A DNA stretch of 21,281 bases from UBA2144 sp043819035. GTDB lineage: Bacteria > Patescibacteriota > Gracilibacteria > Peribacterales > Peribacteraceae. How positions within the stretch are numbered: position 1 is the stretch's first letter; the number at the start of each line of letters is the position of its first letter. The position numbers were made by a program, and so were the translations under genes. Below, in pieces: positions 19,001 to 21,281 of this stretch. A model generated the notes under the pieces. The model searched no databases. It was not told the DNA's origin and saw only the letters and a list, made by a program, of their open reading frames with translations. The stretch lies in NCBI GenBank assembly GCA_043819035.1, contig JBDRFD010000093.1, positions 1 to 21,281 on the forward strand, read 5' to 3'.

Positions 19001-21281
19001 CAAGCCTATGGCAGCCAGGAACGGTCTTGCTGATTCAAAGGCGAATGGCACAAATACACCAGCCAGTGAAACCTGGCCTATATCAGCGAGAATGGAGGAT
19101 AGTGCACGGATCTGGGAGCCTGATAACACCATGGTGGACGAGGATACACCCGCCAACGACGACGTGTCAAGAGAAGAGCACGGCCTCTCCCCCCAACCCC
19201 ACTCTCCACCGGAGAGGGGGAGCTCTGTTATTCAAAAACTCAACAATATTCTCTTTCAACGAAGCTCCCCTTCCTCCTCCGGAGGAAGGGGCCGGCCATT
19301 CGAGGCCCTGAGGCCCTCAGGCCCGAATGGGGGGATGGAGGAAAATTCTGCGGTTCAGACAGCGGGTGAGGAACAGCAGAACCACACCGGCGGCATCGAA
19401 GTCCATGAGGATCAGCGGGAAGAATCAATGGTGTCCGTTGCGCTTTCCGAATTTGATAATAGCAATGGCAGTGATAATAAGGAGGCACCCGGCGATAATC
19501 ATCAAAGCCGTAGCGATATGGCCGAGCGTAAAGAGTCTCTCGAGATTCATAGCGGGGCAATTTTAACAACATCAATTCCTGTTGTGCCTGCCATTTCTTC
19601 TCTGGAGATAAAGAACAATCAAAAAGAGGCAGACAAGGATACCAACAAGGGCTCCGGCTATGTTCGTGAGAGTGAAAAATTCAGTTACAGTCATGATGAT
19701 AGTGGTGATTCGGATAAAGAAGTCAGCATTGCAGATAAGGAGAACAACACAGAACCAGCTGGCAAGCTGGACATCGAAGTCCATGAAAATAAACAGCAGG
19801 AATCAATGGCATCCGCAATTGCTGATCTGACCGTGGTCCTTCACTCTTCTTCGTCCGATGCGATCGGCGAGAAACATGATGGAAATCGCGAGCCCCGCAC
19901 CAGTCGTTTGATGCACTCTGAATCAGAGAAAAACACTCCGGTGCGGGACAGGGGCGACGATGCTCAGAATGAGGTAGAAGAGCGTGAGGTTGGTGACGGG
20001 GTCGTGCACGGGTATTTTGCTGAAAGAGAAAAATCATTATCTGTATCAGGTTCTGTTCTTCTTCCCCTTCTTGTTCGCGTAGTAGATTATAGCAACAGCG
20101 ACAGCGAGCAATCCCATGGCAACGTAGAAGAGGGCGTAGGCGATATTAAAATCCATGATGGTCAGCGGGAAAGGAATAAGCTGATTATCCAGAATGAGAG
20201 CGTAAATATCAATCCAAATATAGCGGATATACCTGATATTTCGTCTACAAAAAACGGGACGAAGAAACCCACGGCGCAGACTTCACCTGCAGCGATGCAG
20301 ACATCAGCGAGCCTGTTGAAACGTACATCAGAGAAAAACATAGGTGAACGACCATACACCCCGCACCAGAACTTGTCAATTACACAAGATGATGAACTGT
20401 TCGGTGCGGGGCAGGCCCCTCAAAAACTAATAACCAATAACCAGCAAACTGGCCCTTCGACGTCGCTCAGGACAAGCAAACCAGTTAACAAATCTACAAC
20501 CAGGGAGGGTATAACCTTCTACGAGGCACGCTCCTGGCAAATCGCCAACGACGCCGGCTCCACCTCCAAAGTCTGGGACAGCGAGGGCGCGGACCTGAAC
20601 TGGTCCACCGCAGCAAACTGGTCCGGAGACTCCGTGCCTGACGGCGGGGACATTGTCTGGTTCGATGGGACAGGGAAAACAGACTCAACTGTTGACGCAG
20701 GCTTTAGCGGAGGAATCGGGGGCCTGCGGCTCGGCGCTTCCTTCACAGGAACGCTCACGCTCGCGCGCGACCTGACCGTGAGCGGTTCCATTGTGATTTC
20801 CGGCGGGACTCTTGATGTCTCCGCTGCCAATTACGACGTATATGTCTCCAACGACTGGATACAGCGCTCGGGCGGAAACTTTAACGCAAGGGCGGGAACC
20901 GTTTACTTAACCGGAACAGGAGACACCCTCACTCTCTCAGGCTCCAATGCCTTCAGTAACCTTACAATTGATGATGGTTTGGTTGGATATTGGAAGTTTG
21001 ATGAAGGATCAGGTGACAAAGCTTACGACAGCTCAAGATATGGAAACGATGGAACACTCACAAATATGGAAGAGGCTGACTGGGTTGATATGACTGGAAC
21101 TGGGATTACGAAGTTCTACAATCCTTATGCTTTGGATTTCGATGGGGTGAATGAGTATATGGATGCGGGGGATAGCGAAAGCTTAGATTTAACTGGAGAT
21201 GCTACTTTTTGTGCTTGGGCACGCCCAAACACTTACGGATATGATATAGGTAGCAACTATAGGTATGGTAGAATATTTAGA
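13002..21281 (+). CDS. Giant secreted surface protein with Ig-like modules and LamG domain, 3' end beyond window
   Basis: The frame is open for 2760 codons with no stop and continues past the window. Residues 1-56 are basic, 57-75 hydrophobic, with a likely signal-peptidase site VYA-AS near 78. Residues about 187-293 are a Ser/Thr/Gly/Ala linker with repeated STGAL-like words. Two related extracellular modules, about 359-650 (ends FGPLRAEG) and 1458-1752 (ends VGPLELSA), share PG-[HR]-Y-x-[VL]-E, TDRPSF/SDKDRYLPGD and VCDA. Between them lie charged and helical stretches (around residue 890-960) and acidic repeats. Residues about 1753-2503 are hydrophilic low-complexity text lying opposite the minus-strand array. 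From 2504 (ITFYEARSWQIAND) the sequence is strand-rich, then a LamG/concanavalin-like domain starts near 2659 (GLVGYWKFDEG). Adhesion or carbohydrate binding is inferred. It carries several in-frame palindromic repeats. Confidence 0.85.
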   Translation, partial: MYPEAHKPLAGSVNHPSKRIALRDDHTRQDVKRRMLSPSTVRKMKMVRTCVLRARRMLTWILLVSILVNSTSVTYVYAASGDFLRFEAPLNLNEVFFENIPATGSGALRALEIIEIQLEEEIEVSLEEVIVEETNTSDVGVEFDAMLESGIVKMTQVTDEVDEILEEEAITTEQPIGFDAALEPESSTETLTSSGAVLDSGSGSLGEVEVEEPELPVLTGSTLDEPDSGSGTWTGSGSTWDVPETESATGTVVTATGAVTSTGALLPQTSTGALITESGALISTGSTLVSSGAVSEVEEETQRGSVVEEEGLRQVEGLSGALLEDADHFFSSNIYPTFAIPRHREIISTQEFMERLEVKVTDPMGEEVDLQGTISEEPDRYLFMLSPPENFRPGHYHVEARLKAEHGANRKVQSFFRKINESQEEEVQDVLLYSGDVPLGLIAFNTDRPSFVQWQGANVSLSVSDENGQPVCDAEVDAEVIHPNESKTQVSTSDGSIEKIEDCGLRSIVPIPDYTFQVPFPSQGTYTITVDASTESGSVNLTQRIPVTEDPEMLDVRRQFVTRTFANHEEEMEITLIPMHTFVGKVTERIPPGFDVLESDPPAGVSESKITGAKTLTWNKRWEAGIPIVLTYYVRTPSQSPIFSLFGPLRAEGTIEDSEPEPITLPRFVPDQAAGSGMTVEEKEEKNEKEEEEAKEASAFAPLQPSPLGFGRQEGGATTDKKEDAGVTGGTGTTVVGSGSLAEDILERTEEILSHVVIETGSERAPLQEGLTGSGALFQAPAVPSVKSLIDDLVPANLLETMPSARSVRTRLMEMEAKVKSAKKEIVEPSAQERRPASPESAMADEGGSGGADGQEKNSAVQNDAEEVGDDMSDDVDSSPLTGSGIGLKQAVESYNAFLEAYLPRAHAFVHITQNVLARELKDGQAEVMSSARSFSSQIASLFPAAWLQLMDEPYRPSTQWAQAKRNIARASQTYSTRLQDAPGMIAAAVLPLKKYGRTPPEPGLEVLIAQSVPPPVRPLSMGEVATDIIERMFATKELPEGIVVTGKALPPSFDLPLPPAPTPSGFTSIPRPLPPQEEGELCHRSIKLSYSLNSSSPPPVEEGLGVEVVEGLEETLFTWTASDQYGIPHPTSVRSMEVAWALARTPLSSQESWWMQATAEPGVLPPKLVVTGEEDKDVIEFVERDNAPSRIVSYEEPRKWQLLSLATPEAATRESQLRSELTLIPIGGDTFSANALPTFKLLETTFTNTGSLLDEAGHLQTNIALREIAQVLIDQADIKRAVIRSIIEEKSDTIARNLVEDPVSMSALTVATRSGTGTTKVRKDVLELTVSDVLEDGEAKYKLAEVIEETGELDELLAQVVDEEVTDAVVEEIIEKETKETPSYAKATEGKKESEETKGVSEVRKAMENVNKHVASLLNEKVVGIMKKSKESREVLVNATKEEEQVTRNDERLTNSVISVELKDSKGNVIDSPFHYEPGSVLLALEPTRQFKPGRYTLEVTVTHPLSGEQQVLTQDFAWGVLAMNSDKDRYLPGDRAHLAFGVLTDGGEIVCDAKLNLAIETPSGEIVNLSNESGSIVTTGTCGIKEAGLIKPDYETMITLAEAGTYTLHLTAVTPNGTRTMTLEITVDPTPPFIVTRKAATRLWPFAPSEMQIEVEFFEEFMGEISEVVPSEFVITDVSESGIRNPESEHDNEQLTSFAKAADVKKTKNEKRIVWSGFWKKGDTAKFSYQYDAPDVSPEFYRVGPLELSASSFAPAPSISLLELMKNEHEQGNNREKGKSDVAKGEELAKINHNISSEDSAFSANNTENVAATTLRVKEDILPASNAAIAAKAQNAANSVQSPEKTLSPGGVQRNEGDFIGERTYTLSDTVSTSSEPFSKSVRDKEHDGNREPRTSRLMHSESEKNTPVRDRGDDAQNEIEEREVGDGVVHERSYERGISLSTSAPILLPSLIGEVDDGKRDSNEPEGDIEEHVSGVEIHNNQWEKSTLSIQNTTAKIKPMAARNGLADSKANGTNTPASETWPISARMEDSARIWEPDNTMVDEDTPANDDVSREEHGLSPQPHSPPERGSSVIQKLNNILFQRSSPSSSGGRGRPFEALRPSGPNGGMEENSAVQTAGEEQQNHTGGIEVHEDQREESMVSVALSEFDNSNGSDNKEAPGDNHQSRSDMAERKESLEIHSGAILTTSIPVVPAISSLEIKNNQKEADKDTNKGSGYVRESEKFSYSHDDSGDSDKEVSIADKENNTEPAGKLDIEVHENKQQESMASAIADLTVVLHSSSSDAIGEKHDGNREPRTSRLMHSESEKNTPVRDRGDDAQNEVEEREVGDGVVHGYFAEREKSLSVSGSVLLPLLVRVVDYSNSDSEQSHGNVEEGVGDIKIHDGQRERNKLIIQNESVNINPNIADIPDISSTKNGTKKPTAQTSPAAMQTSASLLKRTSEKNIGERPYTPHQNLSITQDDELFGAGQAPQKLITNNQQTGPSTSLRTSKPVNKSTTREGITFYEARSWQIANDAGSTSKVWDSEGADLNWSTAANWSGDSVPDGGDIVWFDGTGKTDSTVDAGFSGGIGGLRLGASFTGTLTLARDLTVSGSIVISGGTLDVSAANYDVYVSNDWIQRSGGNFNARAGTVYLTGTGDTLTLSGSNAFSNLTIDDGLVGYWKFDEGSGDKAYDSSRYGNDGTLTNMEEADWVDMTGTGITKFYNPYALDFDGVNEYMDAGDSESLDLTGDATFCAWARPNTYGYDIGSNYRYGRIFR
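15094..15151. repeat. In-frame repeat insertion (TTCGCC/GGCGGGG type)
   Basis: CAGCCTTCGCC occurs twice (from 15096 and 15111), and CCCCGC pairs with GCGGGG around GGGCTTCGGCC. Translated as SAFAPLQPSPLGFG, it interrupts a Glu/Lys-rich linker and differs sharply in composition. Confidence 0.55.
15489..15560. repeat. In-frame palindromic repeat with GTCCGCCATGGCGGAC
   Basis: A perfect 16-bp palindrome, GTCCGCCATGGCGGAC (15521-15536), sits within GC-rich text read as QERRPASPESAMADEGGSGG. It is set in an otherwise Lys/Glu-rich linker. Confidence 0.6.
16203..16327. repeat. In-frame double-hairpin repeat (CCCCTTCCTCC type), copy 1
   Basis: Two hairpins, CCCCTTCCTCC/GGAGGAAGGGG (16218-16242) and CCCCTCCTCC/GGAGGAGGGG (16291-16313), are enclosed by outer arms ACCTCCATCCCC and GGGGTGGAGGT. 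It is read through in the giant frame as proline/serine-rich text (RPLPPQEEGE, SSSPPPVEEG). The second copy is at 19186-19340. Confidence 0.8.
17147..17176. repeat. In-frame short repeat encoding PSYAKATEGK
   Basis: CCCTC...GAGGG flanks TACGCTAAAGCTAC, a small imperfect palindrome. From memory, SYAKATEGK/SFAKATEGK peptides recur as spurious insertions in proteins of metagenome-derived bacteria; a related form (TSFAKAADVKK) lies at 18094. Confidence 0.55.
18043..18070. repeat. Heptanucleotide tandem repeat (CGGAATC)x4 in the giant frame
   Basis: Four exact copies of CGGAATC. As 7 is not a multiple of 3, gain or loss of one copy would shift the giant reading frame. Confidence 0.9.
18094..18143. 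repeat. In-frame repeats: TTCGCCAAGGCTGCGGACG and AAAAACG tandem
   Basis: A TTCGCCAAGGCTGCGGACG-type unit (read TSFAKAADVK) is followed by AAAACG/AAAAACG repeated three times (read KKTKNEKR). Both look like repeat material inside the second Ig-like module. Confidence 0.5.
18261..18386 (-). CDS. Small type II membrane protein C2 (41 aa)
   Basis: A short N-terminus (MIDLSQFFTLGHIA), one hydrophobic helix (about residues 12-29) and a basic tail (LEKRNGRRGRK). Its ATG overlaps the stop of C1 as ATGA, a hallmark of coupled translation. It is a paralogue of A5 (19550-19425) and A4 (19694-19572): FTLGHIA is shared with A5, and the four nucleotide differences in those seven codons are all at third positions of this frame. 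N-in, C-in/out orientation is uncertain; function unknown. Confidence 0.7.
   Translation of the reverse strand: MIDLSQFFTLGHIAFALFAIVALLMFILHELEKRNGRRGRK
18383..18586 (-). CDS. Small type I membrane protein C1 (67 aa)
   Basis: Two predicted transmembrane helices (CTEFAAFWALAAIAALLAG and NVVAATFSVLFAL) after a soluble N-terminus of about 18 residues. It is the first gene after promoter P3 and overlaps C2 by ATGA. It is only distantly like A1 and B1 (same length class and topology). Possible roles such as holin-like, toxin-like or membrane-complex subunit are speculation. Confidence 0.65.
   Translation of the reverse strand: MKSPSFRWTPPGLRVFSGLCTEFAAFWALAAIAALLAGNMSSLTRNVVAATFSVLFALKAESSLEIL
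18596..18624 (-). promoter_or_regulatory. Array promoter P3
   Basis: TTGACA (18624-18619), 17 bp, TAAGTT (18601-18596), then CGTTCACCT and ATG 18586. The start would lie about 3 nt before the ATG. Identical CGTTCACCTATG follows P1. Confidence 0.7.
18621..18800 (-). pseudogene. Type III small membrane gene B3, interrupted by palindrome
   Basis: ATG 18800 opens a 28-codon peptide (MHDPVTNLTLFYLILSIVAP...) ending at TGA 18716-18714. In the same frame after the stop comes a second half, TGAGLAISIMFFIPHRLGEG, ending 18621. The break falls within a GGTGCGGG/CCCGCACC palindrome. Joining the halves (LSIVA + TGAGLAISIMF) would give a one-helix protein of about 40 aa like the type II genes, so I read this as an interrupted gene. 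Alternatively the 28-aa peptide is itself functional. Confidence 0.5.
18664..18799. repeat. 136-bp duplicated block, copy 1
   Basis: Matches 19873-20008 with one mismatch by eye (ATAGAAG versus GTAGAAG). It spans most of the interrupted type III gene and its palindrome. Neighbouring paralogous genes (B2 versus A2) are much more diverged. Confidence 0.92.
18828..18947 (-). CDS. Small type II membrane protein B2 (39 aa)
   Basis: MNFDTAYMLFYVALGL, one helix continuing VAVTFAIIYF, then a basic tail ANKRGKKNG. It begins 5 nt after the B1 stop. Close paralogue of A2 (20156-20046), ungapped for 34 codons. By hand count 17 of 29 nucleotide differences are at third positions of this frame, and 11 codons differ synonymously, which supports coding on the minus strand. 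Confidence 0.75.
   Translation of the reverse strand: MNFDTAYMLFYVALGLVAVTFAIIYFANKRGKKNGSGCG
18953..19132 (-). CDS. Small type I membrane protein B1 (59 aa)
   Basis: Two hydrophobic helices (about 19-34 and 40-57) with a turn between. It aligns without gaps to A1 along 59 residues, sharing G-[EQ]-V ... G-x-FVPF ... GLIF ... FWI-x-S. ATG 19132 is chosen because it lies 8 nt after P2 and gives the same length as A1; an in-frame ATG at 19156 would lie upstream of the predicted transcript. Followed closely by B2. Function unknown. Confidence 0.75.
   Translation of the reverse strand: MVLSGSQIRALSSILADIGQVSLAGVFVPFAFESARPFLAAIGLIFAVVFWILSVLFSH
19141..19170 (-). promoter_or_regulatory. Array promoter P2
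   Basis: TTGACA (19170-19165), 18 bp, TATCCT (19146-19141), then CGTCCACC and ATG 19132. It resembles P1 and P3 including GGGTG just before the -10. Confidence 0.65.
19186..19340. repeat. Double-hairpin repeat (CCCCTTCCTCC type), copy 2
   Basis: Contains CTCTCCACCGGAGAG, CCCCTTCCTCC/GGAGGAAGGGG (19267-19291) and a third hairpin with arms CCATTCG (19296-19302) and CGAATGG (19324-19330) around GGCCCTGAGG/CCCTCAGG. It is open in the giant frame and truncates minus-strand gene A6. Same family as 16203-16327, where no antisense genes exist. Confidence 0.8.
19317..19406 (-). pseudogene. Type II-like gene A6, truncated by repeat
   Basis: Begins MDFDAAGVVLLFLTRCLNRR, similar in its start region to A2 (MDFNIAYALF) and to the MDFDVQ start at 19784, with matching sequence before the ATG (CCGCTGATCCTC versus CCGCTGACCATC at A2). 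The rest (29 codons in total) runs into the hairpin repeat and ends there, so it is probably a remnant. Confidence 0.45.
19425..19550 (-). CDS. Small type II membrane protein A5 (41 aa)
   Basis: MNLERLFTLGHIATALM, a helix rich in Ile/Leu/Ala, and a basic end KFGKRNGHH. Shares LFTLGHIA with C2 using different synonymous codons (TTT/TTC, ACG/ACC, CTC/CTT, CAT/CAC). No promoter of its own is seen; probably read from P1. Confidence 0.72.
   Translation of the reverse strand: MNLERLFTLGHIATALMIIAGCLLIITAIAIIKFGKRNGHH
19572..19694 (-). CDS. Small type II membrane protein A4 (40 aa)
   Basis: MTVTEFFTLTNIAGALVG, one hydrophobic helix and a strongly basic tail (QRRNGRHNRN). The frame extends upstream in phase to ATG 19784 (70 aa in all) through MDFDVQLASWFCVVLLI, which looks like the start of another type II gene; a fusion of two small genes is possible. 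I chose 19694 because it gives the family length and the FFTL alignment with C2 and A5. Confidence 0.65.
   Translation of the reverse strand: MTVTEFFTLTNIAGALVGILVCLFLIVLYLQRRNGRHNRN
19803..20009 (-). pseudogene. Type III small membrane gene A3, interrupted by palindrome
   Basis: Same organisation as B3: a first part beginning at GTG 20009 (HDPVTNLTLFYLILSIVA...), TGA at 19925-19923 within the palindrome region, then in the same frame TGAGLAISIMFLADRIGRRR and on to TGA 19805-19803. Only the segment after the ATG at 19877 differs from B3. The basic tail GRRRVK fits the type II pattern. Confidence 0.5.
19873..20008. repeat. 136-bp duplicated block, copy 2
   Basis: Near-identical to 18664-18799. 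Contains GCCCCGCACC and GGTGCGGG arms around a 38-nt centre. Confidence 0.92.
20046..20156 (-). CDS. Small type II membrane protein A2 (36 aa)
   Basis: MDFNIAYALFYVAMGLL, continuing as one helix AVAVAIIYY, then the basic tail ANKKGKKNRT. It starts 5 nt after the A1 stop, the same layout as B1-B2. The pattern of differences to B2 supports this frame. Confidence 0.75.
   Translation of the reverse strand: MDFNIAYALFYVAMGLLAVAVAIIYYANKKGKKNRT
20162..20341 (-). CDS. Small type I membrane protein A1 (59 aa)
   Basis: First gene of the array. A soluble N-terminus (MFFSDVRFNRLADV), then two helices (GEVCAVGFFVPFFV and a second in AIFGLIFTLSFWIISLFL) and a final Arg. Ungapped paralogue of B1; of about 17 identical residues in the helical part, 9 use different third bases. 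In this frame the wobble base coincides with that of the giant frame, so this pair alone does not prove strand. ATG 20341 lies 9 nt after P1. Confidence 0.75.
   Translation of the reverse strand: MFFSDVRFNRLADVCIAAGEVCAVGFFVPFFVDEISGISAIFGLIFTLSFWIISLFLSR
20351..20379 (-). promoter_or_regulatory. Array promoter P1
   Basis: TTGACA (20379-20374), 17 bp, TATGGT (20356-20351), then CGTTCACCT and ATG 20341. Start predicted about 3 nt before the ATG. The spacer contains one arm (GGTGCGGGG) of the palindrome at 20359-20411, a plausible operator. Confidence 0.7.
20359..20411. repeat. GGTGCGGGG palindrome overlapping P1
   Basis: CCCCGCACCAGAAC (20359-20372) is the inverse of GTTCGGTGCGGGG (20399-20411), apart from one extra base, around a 26-nt centre. 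The same arms occur in both 136-bp blocks, and a lone GGTGCGGG lies at about 18652. Confidence 0.75.
20451..20477. repeat. In-frame repeat GGCCCTTCGACGTCGCTCAG type
   Basis: Read as GPSTSLRTS. From memory, this CCTTCGAC...GCTCAGGACAAGC word is a common dispersed repeat in metagenome-derived bacterial genomes. It lies at the right end of the inserted segment, after TAACCAATAACCA repeats. Confidence 0.55.

Larger units (their letters stand above)
18258..20510. other. Segment inserted in the giant gene, carrying the antisense small-protein array
   Basis: About 2250 bp (750 codons) between two parts of the giant protein that read as adjacent in style: the end of Ig module 2 (VGPLELSA) and TFYEARSWQIAND. 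The plus-strand translation is hydrophilic, rich in Glu/Asn/Ser/Lys and without recognisable domains, whereas the minus strand encodes hydrophobic proteins with starts, stops, promoters and one ATGA overlap. The right end (about 20425-20490) is packed with short repeats. Confidence 0.65.

Noticed and set aside
19240..19575. Minus-strand frame of 111 codons
   Set aside because: Runs out of frame through gene A5 and the double-hairpin repeat; Arg/Pro/Tyr-rich nonsense.
20512..20830. Minus-strand frames of 64-103 codons at the right flank of the array
   Set aside because: Opposite the well-formed strand-rich part of the giant protein; hydrophilic, Pro/Ser/Arg-rich and without array promoter.

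Overview
The window looks like a piece of a Candidate Phyla Radiation (Patescibacteria) genome, perhaps Peregrinibacteria. This is inference: it rests on a very large secreted LamG-type surface protein, a sigma-region-4/HARE-HTH fusion, a short RuvX, a compact PilB-type ATPase, many palindromic repeats in and between genes, and start codons without Shine-Dalgarno motifs that lie only a few bases after the predicted -10 box. No marker here fixes the lineage.

Region 1 (1-12800) is mostly housekeeping. In order: a truncated tyrS (-), a small unknown gene plus an RluA-family pseudouridine synthase (+), a FecR/Ig-like membrane-anchored protein (-), a short GspE/PilB ATPase (-), a PBP2-type transpeptidase with an unusual insertion (+), glmS with a one-base frame disruption (-), rpsT (+), ruvX (+), a sigma-region-4/HARE regulator (+) and a lipoprotein (+). 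Several gaps hold imperfect inverted repeats built from AGGTTT-like or GTTAAC words, some with a CCTGCCGGCAGG palindrome. They occur between divergent as well as convergent genes, so they are not simply terminators.

Region 2 (12800-21281) is one reading frame from 13002 to the window edge, 2760 codons without a stop. It has a long signal sequence, a Ser/Thr/Gly/Ala-rich linker, two copies of an extracellular Ig-like module, a helical middle, a strand-rich stretch and the start of a LamG/concanavalin-like domain. Palindromic repeats are inserted in frame at several points.

The most unusual feature lies inside this gene. Between the second Ig-like module (ending GPLELSA, near 18257) and the next structured stretch (TFYEARSWQIAND, from 20511), about 2.25 kb separates two segments that look as if they belong together. 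Its opposite strand carries a tandem array of about ten very small hydrophobic proteins: two-helix (type I, 59-67 aa) and one-helix (type II, 36-41 aa, basic C-terminus), plus broken relatives. The array has three similar promoters (TTGACA, 17-18 bp, TAnnnT, then CGTyCACC and ATG). Differences between type II paralogues fall mainly on third codon positions of the minus-strand frame, which are first positions of the giant frame, so the minus-strand genes appear to be under selection. The giant frame nevertheless stays open across the whole array. This looks like a nested, antisense small-membrane-protein system inside a surface-protein gene; its function is unknown.
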